NCBI GenBank assembly: GCA_963978905.1 | Contig: OZ022258.1 | Span: forward strand, 49,274,591 to 49,338,590 | Direction of reading: 5' to 3' | Source: Trichostrongylus colubriformis | Taxonomy: Eukaryota; Nematoda; Chromadorea; Rhabditida; Trichostrongylidae | Length of the DNA stretch: 64,000 nt | Shown: positions 24,641-37,965 of the stretch, one piece after another | Layout: every line of letters begins with the position of its first letter | Position numbering within the stretch: the first letter of the stretch is position 1 | The notes under the pieces: generated by a model | What the model was told of the DNA's origin: nothing | Database searches by the model: none | Seen by the model: only the letters and a program-made list of their open reading frames with translations | Translations under genes and position numbers: made by a program

Positions 24641-25990
24641 TACTATATATAAAACGCTTCGTCTGTCTGTCCGTCCCTTTGTCCGTCCGTCCATCCCTTT
24701 GTACGTCCGTCTGTCGCGAAATTACGTATATTAGAAAAACGACCTGTGCAGATGGGACCAAGTGTGGTATGGGTAGGGCATGGGGCAGGAATTAAAGACC
24801 ACACATGGATCAAGTTAAGCTCCACACACGAGGGCGGGGCGTGACCTAGAAGTTCCGTTTTCAGACCAAGAACTGTAAATTGGGTTCGAATGCGCTCCAA
24901 ACGTGGGGAAAGGTGGTTTAAGGTCAGGAATGAGTTTTTTTTTGAAGTTATGAGAGATGCGTGGGCGCAATGGGCGGGGCATTTGTAATAGTGAGCGGAG
25001 CTGGACGTTACATGAGAAATGACCTGTAGAGATGGGGACAAGCGTGGTATGGGTAGAGCATGGGATAAAAAGTGGAGAGCACTTATGGACCAAGTCAAGC
25101 TCGTACACAGTGGGCGGAAAGTGCCCTGGAATGTTCCATTTCAGACCGAAAATTGTAAATGGGGTTCCCCGAACGTGGGGAAAGGTAGATTGAGGTCAGG
25201 AATGAGTTTTTCAAATTCATGAAAAATGCGTGGGCACAATGGACGGGGCATTCGTAATAGTGGACGGAACTGGACGTTACATGAAAAATGACCTGTAGAG
25301 ATGGGGACAAGCGTTGTATGGTAGAGCATGGGACAAAAAGTAAAGGGCACACATAGACCAGGTCAAGCTCCGCACACATTGGTTGGGAAGTGCTCTGAAA
25401 TGTTCCCTTTTCAGATCAAAAACTGTAAATTGGGTCTGAATGCGCTCCAAACGTGGGGAAAGATGGACTGAGGTCAGGAACGAGTTTTTTACAGTCATGA
25501 GAGATGCGTGGGCGCAATGGGCGCGGCATTTATGATAGTGGGCGGAGCTGGACGTTACATGAAAAACGACCTGTGGAGATGGGGACAAGTGTGGTATGGA
25601 TAGGGCATAGGACAAGAAGTAAAGAGCACACTTGGACCAATCCACGCTACGCCCACGTTGGGCGGGCGTGCACCAGAATGTCTCGTTTTCAGACTGAGAA
25701 TTGTAAACTGGGTGTCAATGTGACCCAAACCTTGTACCAAAGGTAAAAGATGGATTTACCGGCGATGAGTTTCTGAAGGTCACAAAAGGATCCTGGGCAT
25801 GGTGGGTGGAGCATTTGTAGTGCTGGGCAGAGCTTGGACGCTACATGAAAACAACCTGTGGAGATCGGAGCAAGTTTGAAATGGTTAGGGCATGGGATAA
25901 GAAGTAAGGAGCATTCGTTCACCAAGGTGAGCTACTCCCACGGTGAGCGGAACGTACACTAAAACACTCTGTCCCCATTAAAAAAAACAA
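24640..25990 (-). repeat. Tandem array, about 280 bp unit, about five copies
   Basis: The landmark GACCTGT(G/A)GAGATGGGGAC recurs near 24739, 25021, 25289, 25568 and 25853, giving a period of 268-285 bases. Each unit also carries a GTGGGCGG-like block and an AACGTGGGGAAAGGT block. The left edge (24655-24715) is a CTGTCTGTCCGTCC simple repeat next to TATATATAAAACGCTTCGTC. Single units of this family lie at about 6140-6300, 8700-8850 and 50700-50945. The open frames on the minus strand are repeated translations of the same unit and are not genes. Confidence 0.85.
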
Positions 25991-27421
25991 TTTTGATCGA
26001 CCTACCGATGCACGTGATGTTTCGCGCACAGCGGTGTGCGCCAGCCAACCGGTAAATTATATTATATTTCGTGTGTTTTGTATGAAAGTATCCTTCTATT
26101 TGCTTTCACTAACCCTTTCTCAAAGTCGGAATGAAAACCTGCCCCTCCGATATTCGAGGGTGTGAACGCAGAGTTTCCCCTTCATAGCTACCGTAATCTT
26201 TGCTGCCGTACCTGTCGATCCTTCCATGTCTCGAATTCAGTCCTTCTTTACACAGCTTCAGTGAGTTTCATAGCAATGTCGGCACGATTCCCTGCCACAT
26301 TCGAATCTGATACAATCCCTACACAAGTGATCATCAACTGTTGCAGGAGAAATAAAATTAGCTGTAATAATCAACGCGTAGCCAGACAACTGGCATCAGT
26401 TTGTCACCATATATTGGCGATAATTTTATTGTGTATAGTTACTGATTAGGTTTATCAAAACATATCAACTTACTGAAGAAATAAATGTATGATCTGCTGC
26501 ACATGTTAATTACCACTCATAATAGTGAAAGTATTAAGAATATTCGTCGATGTCGTGATAATACGAAATTGCACAATTGTAAAGTGTAAATTTCAATACG
26601 GTGAGTAGGGCGATTGAGAAAATTAATTTGGTAATCTTGTAAATAACAGAACAGCATCATTATTAAAAAATGTGGATATAGGCTAATTATGACAGACTCC
26701 ATAGAGCCTCTTATAGTTCTGATAAAAGTGAATGGAGCACATAATGAAGGACGAAGGCGGTCGATTTGATCAACTTGCCTGTGTTGCGCCATGAACCTGC
26801 TTCCTTCCCGTATCGCAGAAGCCTGAGAATATGTACACATCCCCTGCAGTGCCATGGGAAAATCTGTGTAGATATTTCTAGCTTCCTGAAATGGCAAAAA
26901 ACCTACTTGAAGCCCAGAGCTTCGTTCCTACTGACAAAAGCGATAGAAACTTGAGTATGGGAGTCGATCCTAATGTTCTCCATAATATAGGCTTCCAGTG
27001 GCTCCTACGCTAATCTGCCGATGCCTGCTAACATGCATGGGACATCTGCTTCAGTGGTTGGAATTGAGATGCATGGCACAATCCAAATGAAACGACTGAC
27101 GCCGAACAGCTTGCGTCCTAACCTTCATACCGCTCCCCGGTTACAAAAACGCCGAAAACATAAATTCTAAGCACAGAAGTTTCATAGTTGCTACGAAAAT
27201 TTGAAAGATTCTTCATCAAAAATTGTTAAAATTAGTTGAAAACATTTTAAGATAACAGTTAAATACATTGGAAGACATTTTTAACCTGTGGCTATGCACA
27301 AGCCCGTATAAAGAGACGAGTGATCGTACATTCGTAAGTAAACTCGCTCCTTAAACATCAATTTTTAATTTCCATTTTTTGTATATTCAAAAGTTTCTCA
27401 ACCAGTAGAAGTAATGATGTA

Positions 27422-28294
27422 TTAGGTTGTCCCAAAAGTATTGTAGGATTTTTCCAAAAAAATCAATAACTTTTGTTCACTTCGAGGCAGGTCTAGGCGG
27501 TTCAGGAGTATGGTAGAAGGTACTCTGAGCTTTCTAACAAAATATATATTGACCCACCAGATTCCGTGGAGAGAGCTACAATGCCCGTAGTCGATACCCA
27601 CCCAACACGCGGTGTCAACTACTGTGAGTGGTCTTGCGGCACCAAAGCGACGGAAGCTTGCCACTCTCAACGCTGCATTGGGCAAGGGATGTGTGAGCTA
27701 CCAGACCGTGCGCCGCTCGCTCGTCAGCTTCAGCAACGGCGAGATTGACATAAAAGAAAAACCACTCAGCACTGTGTGCCTCTCGGACGCGGAAGGAATG
27801 CTTTCCCAATAGGTACTGGTACAAAGTGAGACAGTTACCGCTTTCGTATGCACCCACTAGCCCCAGCAGCTCGCCGTCGCTATTCGAGAAAAGTGTCAGA
27901 GAAGGTCCGCGGTCACCCTCGGTCATGACGACGCCCGCTTCCATTTTGCGATAAGTACCCAGGCCAAGCTACAGGAGCTCGGCTGGGATGTGCTGCCCCA
28001 CCCGTGGTACTCTCCAGATATTACCCCATCTGACTATTACTTTACCCTTCCCCTTAAAACCTTGCTGGCCGAAAGAATATCCGTTGATTATGACTTGTTT
28101 GCAAAGGCGATCGCCGACTTCCTCGACTCTCAGAATCCAGAGTTCTGAGAGGAGGGAATTAACGACCTACCTATGAGGTGGCAGACACGTTGTCGATAAC
28201 AATGACGAATGCATGTTGCCTAATTGTTGTTTGTTGGAAGAAAAAATAATAAAAAGTGATGACCGAAAAAAATCCTACAAGTTAGGACAGCATC
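27422..28294 (+). mobile_element. Internally deleted mariner, copy B
   Basis: It is the same element as at 12968-13840, here on the plus strand and flanked on the left by TA. The terminal repeat starts TTAGGTTGTCCCAAAAGTAT. It has the same internal deletion and broken transposase as copies A and C, so it was carried here by duplication rather than by its own transposition. Confidence 0.8.
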
Positions 28295-28580
28295 ATTCTT
28301 ACCCTGACTACAAATACAACAAGTGGAAGATGAAGGATCCAGATGAACGCCGCGAAAATCATTGACGTCACTAATGGCAAGAGCACTAAGCCAAAACCGC
28401 TGTTCTGAAATTAGTGATAGCATTTTGAGAAAATTTTGCTCCGAGTGTGAATTAGCTCTTGTACGCTACAGGGAATTTCCATTCATTGGGCAGGCAGGGC
28501 ACTTTCGCAGCTCCATCCTTTTACACGCGTGTTCGAGAGGCTATCTGGGTAGTGTGTTTTCCATTGAAATTCATAAGTAT

Positions 28581-28717
28581 TACAGTCCATTTCCCGAAGG
28601 CTGGCAGGGCGAGGCCTACGGACTTGGATAAACGTGTATCGATCTCTCTCACCCCGCCGCACACTCTCACCCAAGTCTGTAGGCAACGCCTTGCCAGCCT
28701 TCGGGAACTAGACTGTA
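28581..28717 (-). mobile_element. Hairpin MITE, copy in unit B
   Basis: It is identical in structure to 12545-12681 and lies at the corresponding place in the inverted unit. Confidence 0.7.
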
Positions 28718-30309
28718 CGTGTTTTACGTGAAGGACCAGTGCGAATGCGGATGTGAATTAAAGAAATTTCGAGAAAAATATACTCACGTTCTCTATAATT
28801 CTACATTAATCTTTCAGAAGTTAGCAGAGGCTCGATTTTTACAAGTGTTTATTCTTTTAGAGGGCTTCATAAAAATTTGCACATGAGTGGAAGTCGTGGA
28901 TATTCATCCGAGGATTATTGCCTGGATAGAAGAGTTCCTATCTGATCGCCAATTTCCGTTCATACTAATTCGTCACTACCCCTCTGTGCATCATCGCCCA
29001 GACCATAATACAAGAAGCTTCATCAAGAAATTTTATGCGAAGTTGTCTCCCAAAAAAGGTATTTTGTGCATCGATTCTACGAAGAATCCAACAAGTACTT
29101 CAGAAAAATCAGTTTTGCCATTGTCCTTTCATCCAGTCATAATTCTTCTGGAAGAAACACACAATGTGCATTGCACCCTCGGTTTCTTTGCCGTTGCATC
29201 CAAAATCCGAATCATCAGCGAGACGTCTGATCTGAACATAATTGGTATTATATAGTAGGATCTATCTGCAATCAATTTTCCACAATACATCTGAAGACGC
29301 AACTCGCCCTTTTCACTGCTTCCCTGCTTTCGCTCACCTTGTAACACAAGCTACTAAGAGTTAGACGCAGAGGACGAGGGGTTATGCCATTCGGACGCAA
29401 ATGCTACCCTGCCTTAACTCGGCCAGTGAAGCGCAATGAAATCGCGATAAAGACTTCGAAGTCGCGCTTTTCAACGCGAGGTCCGCCAAAGATTATCTCT
29501 TCATGACTGGCCTTTTCGTTTACAGATAACACTGTTGCTAGCTTTGTCTTCGTTCATTTCCATCTTCCGTTTCCTTTAATGAACCGTAAGGGAGTAATTT
29601 TGGCTTACGGTAGAACAGACGTAGTGTGGACGAGTTCAAGTGGCCGCCATTGCACAAACTCGCCAATTTGACGCCTTGGCATGGTGCCAAGAGAAGATGT
29701 TTCCATTATAAAGTTGGTCATTCCTTTTACGTTCTCCTTTGTTCTTTCTTATGTTGATTCTAGATGTACTTACATGAGTGCTAATGTAGTTGGGAATGGC
29801 CACTCCACTGCGCTGGTAGTCAGGTGCTACAACTAAAGTTGGCCTGCGGCCGTCTCCTACAGCGGACAACTCGGAAAGTCAGTGCGATGATGCGATTGAG
29901 CAAATTGGTCGTTACTGGTGACATGCGATGGCCACAACTCAGTGAGATGTTCAGGGTGTGCGAAAATCCTTCCAAGAACATCTAAAGAGTGACGAACAAG
30001 CTCGACCCAAGCATCTCGGCAAGGGTGAAGTACGTTATTAAAAGGTAGATCAACGAATATGCATCAGTCAATTCAATTGAGCATGAACGGAATAAAAGTA
30101 CAAAATCCGAAAAAAAGGGCCTTTCTTCACAAATGGTCCCCATCGAAGACATCTTTCCGTGCCCTCTGCGTCACTAGAGGGGTGATGCAACGGTGAGGGC
30201 AGCGATACTCTAGGAGATCATGTATTGGAACCCTTTCCCCCGATCATCAAAAAGCATAGTTCAAAATGAAGGCGTTGATTTATCGCGAGTTTCGATATCA
30301 GTTACTTAC

Positions 30310-31039
30310 TTCGCTTACATCATCCTTGAATTTTTCAATAGTTTGGCGTACTTTCTCCTCCACTGGTAGATTGTCTCCCTTCAGTTCCCTTAACGAACGT
30401 TGTTATTTTGTAGGATACATGGGAATAACTCTGCAAACCATCGTGTACAAACCTCTTGTTTTCGAGCTTGAAATATGCTGAATCTTTTTGCGAAAATTTC
30501 CCTGGCTTCTCAATTTCTTGTAGAGCATGCTGCGACATATGTGGGTTCCATCTCTGTAAGCGAAATCGCTCTTTTTCCAGTACCGCTGTGTGAATGGCTC
30601 ATTTACGATAGCTGAGGTATTTCAGTCCCTTCCGCGAGCATGGCAAGTCATCAGAGCTAGTCGCAGAGCCGGTTATAGATGTTGGAGAATGGCATGTGAA
30701 TTATTGTCTGTTCGTGTCTTTCTAACGATGACAGCGAAGAGAGGAAGGGCTGGCTGACGTGAGACATCAAAACTGAGGAGAAGTACCATTTCCTTCCGTG
30801 TATATCACTATCGTTTAAAAAACACTCACCAGATTTAGGCTGTTTTCTTCGTTGAAGAATTTCGTGTACAATTGGGGGTCTTGTACTGAAAAGCATGATT
30901 CATTTGCATTCTTAAGAGAGTGCCAATTGCACTGGAAATTCCAAAAACTTCAATGGTATACAGTATTGTAAAAGCTGTTCTTACGTTGGGCTCCAGCTTT
31001 CGCCAGGAGGACTGAGAGTAGAGCAATGGCAAACAACAT
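30310..31039 (-). pseudogene. Unidentified secreted-protein gene, copy B
   Basis: Exon 1 is 31039 down to 30985 (same leader as copy A) and the third exon is 30553 down to 30310. It shares with copies A and C the TAA that interrupts the conserved frame, so the stop predates the recent duplications. The intron near 30690 has lost 28 bp. Confidence 0.5.
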
Positions 31040-31833
31040 TGTGAGTGGTTGACCCTCAATTCGCTCCCTCTTATATGTGGGCCAAATTCGTCATCATATT
31101 TCATAATCATTTCAGAAAATTTGTACTATGGTATGAACAATTTTGACTGGTAGCTATTTTCGTCCTTTTTCAATCACCGATTGAAATTAAATCATATCAT
31201 TTTAACTGCTCACGCTTCAGTTTGCGCTTTCAAAAAGGTTTTCCTCTGAAACGTCTGGATGGAGCTTGATTCGTTCTCTAACACAACACCAATGTGAAAA
31301 TGTTCGGAGTGAGCAGTAGTAGCTAAAGAAATGGTGCACGAAAAAAAAGAGTTTCTTTGTCACCCACACATTTACTTATTCGACCCCTTTTTCACTCACT
31401 TATTGAACAAAATCATGTCATTTTCACTGCTTATTATGGGTGACAGAGAAACTCATTTTTTCGTGCACGATTCCTTTAGCTACTACTGCTCACTCCGAAT
31501 ATTCTCACATTGGTGTTGTGTGACACAACGAATCAAGCTCCATCCAGACGTTTCAGGGGAAAAACCTTTTTGAAAGCGCAAAGTGAAGCGTGCGCAGTGA
31601 AAATGACATGATTTTGTTCAATAAGTGAGTGAAAAAGGGGTCGAATAAGTAAATGTGTGGGTGACAAAGAAACTCTTTTTTTTCGTGCACCATTCCTTTA
31701 GCTACTACTGCTCACTCCGAATATTCTCACATTGGTGTTGTGTTGCAGAACGAATCAAGCTCCATCCAGACCTTTCAGAGGAAAAACCTTTTTGAAAGCG
31801 CAAACTGAAGCGTGAGCAGTGAAAATGATATGA

Positions 31834-32033
31834 NNNNNNNNNNNNNNNNNNNNNNNNNNNNNNNNNNNNNNNNNNNNNNNNNNNNNNNNNNNNNNNNNNN
31901 NNNNNNNNNNNNNNNNNNNNNNNNNNNNNNNNNNNNNNNNNNNNNNNNNNNNNNNNNNNNNNNNNNNNNNNNNNNNNNNNNNNNNNNNNNNNNNNNNNNN
32001 NNNNNNNNNNNNNNNNNNNNNNNNNNNNNNNNN
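31834..32033. other. Assembly gap, 200 N
   Basis: Exactly 200 N sit at the dyad centre of palindrome 2. A round gap size at a perfect symmetry point usually means the assembler could not read through. The true spacer length and even the arrangement are unknown. Open frames running through the Ns are meaningless. Confidence 1.
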
Positions 32034-32835
32034 TAATCATATCATTTTCACTGCTCACGCTTCAGTTTGCGCTTTCAAAAAGGTTTTTTCCTCTGAAAGG
32101 TCTGGATGGAGCTTGATTCGTTCTGCAACACAACACCAATGTGAGAATATTCGGAGTGAGCAGTAGTAGCTAAATGAATGGTGCACGAAAAAAAAAGAGT
32201 TTCTTTGTCACCCACACATTTACTTATTCGACCCCTTTTTCACTCACTTATTGAACAAAAATCATGTCATTTTCACTGCGCACGCTTCACTTTGCGCTTT
32301 CAAAAAGGTTTTTCCCCTGAAAACGTCTGGATGGAGCTTGATTCGTTGTGTCACACAACACCAATGTGAGAATATTCGGAGTGAGCAGTAGTAGCTAAAG
32401 GAATCGTGCACGAAAAAATGAGTTTCTTTGTCACCCATAATAAGCAGTGAAAATGACATGATTTTGTTCAATAAGTGAGTGAAAAAGGGGTCGAATAAGT
32501 AAATGTGTGGGTGACAAAGAAACTCTTTTTTTTCGTGCACCATTTCTTTAGCTACTACTGCTCACTCCGAACATTTTCACATTGGTGTTGTGTTACAGAA
32601 CGAATCAAGCTCCATCCAGACGTTTCAGAGGAAAAACCTTTTTGAAAGCGCAAACTGAAGCGTGAGCAGTTAAAATGATATGATTTAATTTCAATCGGTG
32701 ATTGAAAAAGGACGAAAATAGCTACCAGTCAAAATTGTTCATACCATAGTACAAATTTTCTGAAATGATTATGAAATATGATGACGAATTTGGCCCACAT
32801 ATAAGAGGGAGCGAATTGAGGGTCAACCACTCACA

Positions 32836-33593
32836 ATGTTGTTTGCCATTGCTCTACTCTCAGTCCTCCTGGCGAAAGCTGGAGCCCAACGTAAGAACAG
32901 CTTTTACAATACTGTATACCATTGAAGTTTTTGGAATTTCCAGTGCAATTGGCACTCTCTTAAGAATGCAAATGAATCATGCTTTTCAGTACAAGACCCC
33001 CAATTGTACACGAAATTCTTCAACGAAGAAAACAGCCTAAATCTGGTGAGTGTTTTTTAAACGATAGTGATATACACGGAAGGAAATGGTACTTCTCCTC
33101 AGTTTTGATGTCTCACGTCAGCCAGCCCTTCCTCTCTTCGCTGTCATCGTTAGAAAGACACGAACAGACAATAATTCACATGCCATTCGCATAGGGTAAT
33201 GGGCGGTGCCTGACATTCCAACATCTATAACCGGCTCTGCGACTAGCTCTGGTGACTTGCCATGCTCGCGGAAGGGACTGAAATACCTCAGCTATCGTAA
33301 ATGAGCCATTCACACAGCGGTACTGGAAAAAGAGCGATTTCGCTTACAGAGATGGAACCCACATATGTCGCAGCATGCTCTACAAGAAATTGAGAAGCCA
33401 GGGAGATTTTCGCAAAAAGATTCAGCATATTTCAAGCTCGAAAACAAGAGGTTTGTACACGATGGTTTGCAGAATTATTCCCATGTATCCTACAAAATAA
33501 CAACGTTCGTTAAGGGAACTGAAGGGAGACAATCTACCAGTGGAGGAGAAAGTACGCCAAACTATTGAAAAATTCAAGGATGATGTAAGCGAA
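32836..33593 (+). pseudogene. Unidentified secreted-protein gene, copy C
   Basis: Exon 1 is 32836-32890 and the third exon is 33350-33593, both at the copy A positions plus 22641. The leader, splice sites and interrupting TAA are as in copies A and B. Confidence 0.5.
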
Positions 33594-35185
33594 GTAAGTA
33601 ACTGATATCGAAACTCGCGATAAATCAACGCCTTCATTTTGAATTATGCTTTTTGATGATCGGGGGAAAGGGTTCCAATACATGATCTCCTAGAGTATCG
33701 CTGCCCTCACCGTTGCATCACCCCTCTAGTGACGCAGAGGGCACGGAAAGATGTCTTCGATGGGGACCATTTGTGAAGAAAGGCCCTTTTTTTCGGATTT
33801 TGTACTTTTATTCCGTTCATGCTCAATTGAATTGACTGATGCATATTCGTTGATCTACCTTTTAATAACGTACTTCACCCTTGCCGAGATGCTTGGGTCG
33901 AGCTTGTTCGTCACTCTTTAGATGTTCTTGGAAGGATTTTCGCACACCCTGAACATCTCACTGAGTTGTGGCCATCGCATGTCACCAGTAACGACCAATT
34001 TGCTCAATCGCATCATCGCACTGACTTTCCGAGTTGTCCGCTGTAGGAGACGGCCGCAGGCCAACTTTAGTTGTAGCACCTGACTACCAGCGCAGTGGAG
34101 TGGCCATTCCCAACTACATTAGCACTCATGTAAGTACATCTAGAATCAACATAAGAAAGAACAAAGGAGAACGTAAAAGGAATGACCAACTTTATAATGG
34201 AAACATCTTCTCTTGGCACCATGCCAAGGCGTCAAATTGGCGAGTTTGTGCAATGGCGGCCACTTGAACTCGTCCACACTACGTCTGTTCTACCGTAAGC
34301 CAAAATTACTCCCTTACGGTTCATTAAAGGAAACGGAAGATGGAAATGAACGAAGACAAAGCTAGCAACAGTGTTATCTGTAAACGAAAAGGCCAGTCAT
34401 GAAGAGATAATCTTTGGCGGACCTCGCGTTGAAAAGCGCGACTTCGAAGTCTTTATCGCGATTTCATTGCGCTTCACTGGCCGAGTTAAGGCAGGGTAGC
34501 ATTTGCGTCCGAATGGCATAACCCCTCGTCCTCTGCGTCTAACTCTTAGTAGCTTGTGTTACAAGGTGAGCGAAAGCAGGGAAGCAGTGAAAAGGGCGAG
34601 TTGCGTCTTCAGATGTATTGTGGAAAATTGATTGCAGATAGATCCTACTATATAATACCAATTATGTTCAGATCAGACGTCTCGCTGATGATTCGGATTT
34701 TGGATGCAACGGCAAAGAAACCGAGGGTGCAATGCACATTGTGTGTTTCTTCCAGAAGAATTATGACTGGATGAAAGGACAATGGCAAAACTGATTTTTC
34801 TGAAGTACTTGTTGGATTCTTCGTAGAATCGATGCACAAAATACCTTTTTTGGGAGACAACTTCGCATAAAATTTCTTGATGAAGCTTCTTGTATTATGG
34901 TCTGGGCGATGATGCACAGAGGGGTAGTGACGAATTAGTATGAACGGAAATTGGCGATCAGATAGGAACTCTTCTATCCAGGCAATAATCCTCGGATGAA
35001 TATCCACGACTTCCACTCATGTGCAAATTTTTATGAAGCCCTCTAAAAGAATAAACACTTGTAAAAATCGAGCCTCTGCTAACTTCTGAAAGATTAATGT
35101 AGAATTATAGAGAACGTGAGTATATTTTTCTCGAAATTTCTTTAATTCACATCCGCATTCGCACTGGTCCTTCACGTAAAACACG

Positions 35186-35322
35186 TACAGTCTAGTTCCC
35201 GAAGGCTGGCAAGGCGTTGCCTACAGACTTGGGTGAGAGTGTGCGGCGGGGTGAGAGAGATCGATACACGTTTATCCAAGTCCGTAGGCCTCGCCCTGCC
35301 AGCCTTCGGGAAATGGACTGTA
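35186..35322 (+). mobile_element. Hairpin MITE, copy in unit C
   Basis: It is the counterpart of 12545-12681, with the same terminal inverted repeats. Confidence 0.7.
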
Positions 35323-35608
35323 ATACTTATGAATTTCAATGGAAAACACACTACCCAGATAGCCTCTCGAACACGCGTGTAAAAGGATGGAGCTGCGAAA
35401 GTGCCCTGCCTGCCCAATGAATGGAAATTCCCTGTAGCGTACAAGAGCTAATTCACACTCGGAGCAAAATTTTCTCAAAATGCTATCACTAATTTCAGAA
35501 CAGCGGTTTTGGCTTAGTGCTCTTGCCATTAGTGACGTCAATGATTTTCGCGGCGTTCATCTGGATCCTTCATCTTCCACTTGTTGTATTTGTAGTCAGG
35601 GTAAGAAT

Positions 35609-36481
35609 GATGCTGTCCTAACTTGTAGGATTTTTTTCGGTCATCACTTTTTATTATTTTTTCTTCCAACAAACAACAATTAGGCAACATGCATTCATCA
35701 TTGTTATCGACAACGTGTCTGCCACCTCATAGGTAGGTCGTTAATTCCCTCCTCTCAGAACTCTGGATTCTGAGAGTCGAGGAAGTCGGCGATCGCCTTT
35801 GCAAACAAGTCATAATCAACGGATATTCTTTCGGCCAGCAAGGTTTTAAGGGGAAGGGTAAAGTAATAGTCAGATGGGGTAATATCTGGAGAGTACCACG
35901 GGTGGGGCAGCACATCCCAGCCGAGCTCCTGTAGCTTGGCCTGGGTACTTATCGCAAAATGGAAGCGGGCGTCGTCATGACCGAGGGTGACCGCGGACCT
36001 TCTCTGACACTTTTCTCGAATAGCGACGGCGAGCTGCTGGGGCTAGTGGGTGCATACGAAAGCGGTAACTGTCTCACTTTGTACCAGTACCTATTGGGAA
36101 AGCATTCCTTCCGCGTCCGAGAGGCACACAGTGCTGAGTGGTTTTTCTTTTATGTCAATCTCGCCGTTGCTGAAGCTGACGAGCGAGCGGCGCACGGTCT
36201 GGTAGCTCACACATCCCTTGCCCAATGCAGCGTTGAGAGTGGCAAGCTTCCGTCGCTTTGGTGCCGCAAGACCACTCACAGTAGTTGACACCGCGTGTTG
36301 GGTGGGTATCGACTACGGGCATTGTAGCTCTCTCCACGGAATCTGGTGGGTCAATATATATTTTGTTAGAAAGCTCAGAGTACCTTCTACCATACTCCTG
36401 AACCGCCTAGACCTGCCTCGAAGTGAACAAAAGTTATTGATTTTTTTGGAAAAATCCTACAATACTTTTGGGACAACCTAA
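35609..36481 (-). mobile_element. Internally deleted mariner, copy C
   Basis: It is the counterpart of copies A and B, with the same deletion. The terminal repeat at 36448-36481 is followed by TA. Confidence 0.8.
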
Positions 36482-37005
36482 TACATCATTACTTCTACTG
36501 GTTGAGAAACTTTTGAATATACAAAAAATGGAAATTAAAAATTGATGTTTAAGGAGCGAGTTTACTTACGAATGTACGATCACTCGTCTCTTTATACGGG
36601 CTTGTGCATAGCCACAGGTTAAAAATGTCTTCCAATGTATTTAACTGTTATCTTAAAATGTTTTCAACTAATTTTAACAATTTTTGATGAAGAATCTTTC
36701 AAATTTTCGTAGCAACTATGAAACTTCTGTGCTTAGAATTTATGTTTTCGGCGTTTTTGTAACCGGGGAGCGGTATGAAGGTTAGGACGCAAGCTGTTCG
36801 GCGTCAGTCGTTTCATTTGGATTGTGCCATGCATCTCAATTCCAACCACTGAAGCAGATGTCCCATGCATGTTAGCAGGCATCGGCAGATTAGCGTAGGA
36901 GCCACTGGAAGCCTATATTATGGAGAACATTAGGATCGACTCCCATACTCAAGTTTCTATCGCTTTTGTCAGTAGGAACGAAGCTCTGGGCTTCAAGTAG
37001 GTTTT

Positions 37006-37272
37006 TTGCCATTTCAGGAAGCTAGAAATATCTACACAGATTTTCCCATGGCACTGCAGGGGATGTGTACATATTCTCAGGCTTCTGCGATACGGGAAGG
37101 AAGCAGGTTCATGGCGCAACACAGGCAAGTTGATCAAATCGACCGCCTTCGTCCTTCATTATGTGCTCCATTCACTTTTATCAGAACTATAAGAGGCTCT
37201 ATGGAGTCTGTCATAATTAGCCTATATCCACATTTTTTAATAATGATGCTGTTCTGTTATTTACAAGATTAA
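37006..37272 (+). other. Possible exon within palindrome arm
   Basis: A TTTGCCATTTCAG acceptor precedes an open frame reading EARNIYTDFPMALQGMCTYS and IREGSRFMAQHRQ. The mirrored sequence is at about 26630-26897 in the left arm. It may be a downstream exon of a gene in the duplicon, but copy A lacks it and I recognise no family. Confidence 0.25.
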
Positions 37273-37965
37273 CAAATTAATTTTCTCAATCGCCCTACTC
37301 ACCGTATTGAAATTTACACTTTACAATTGTGCAATTTCGTATTATCACGACATCGACGAATATTCTTAATACTTTCACTATTATGAGTGGTAATTAACAT
37401 GTGCAGCAGATCATACATTTATTTCTTCAGTAAGTTGATATGTTTTGATAAACCTAATCAGTAACTATACACAATAAAATTATCGCCAATATATGGTGAC
37501 AAACTGATGCCAGTTGTCTGGCTACGCGTTGATTATTACAGCTAATTTTATTTCTCCTGCAACAGTTGATGATCACTTGTGTAGGGATTGTATCAGATTC
37601 GAATGTGGCAGGGAATCGTGCCGACATTGCTATGAAACTCACTGAAGCTGTGTAAAGAAGGACTGAACTCGAGACATGGAAGGATCGACAGGTACGGCAG
37701 CAAAGATTACGGTAGCTATGAAGGGGAAACTCTGCGTTCACACCCTCGAATATCGGAGGGGCAGGTTTTCATTCCGACTTTGAGAAAGGGTTAGTGAAAG
37801 CAAATAGAAGGATACTTTCATACAAAACACACGAAATATAATATAATTTACCGGTTGGCTGGCGCACACCGCTGTGCGCGAAACATCACGTGCATCGGTA
37901 GGTCGATCAAAATTGTGCTTGGTGAACGAATGCTCCTTACTTCTTATCCCATGCCCTAGCCATTT

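Larger units (their letters stand above)
25878..31833 (-). repeat. Palindrome 2, left arm (contains duplicon copy B)
   Basis: This is an inverted, nearly identical copy of 32034-37965. Paired coordinates sum to 63903 over most of the arm (for example 27422 with 36481), falling to 63875 after a 28-bp deletion near 30690. A stretch of about 65 bp near 25926-25990 is missing from the right arm. The inner 500 bp are themselves folded, with CATCCAGACGTTTCAG blocks in both orientations. Confidence 0.9.
32034..37965 (+). repeat. Palindrome 2, right arm (contains duplicon copy C)
   Basis: It mirrors 25878-31833. From 32447 to about 37004 it also matches copy A at constant offset. The arm ends near 37965, where it joins the hairpin-bearing repeat; on the left arm the same point joins the tandem array. 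Confidence 0.9.

Noticed and set aside
24640..25925. Series of minus-strand frames with similar proteins as a gene family
   Set aside because: They are the same tandem unit translated repeatedly; there are no start or splice features, and frames shift between units.
31705..32058. Open frames across the N gap
   Set aside because: They are translations of unknown bases, not sequence.
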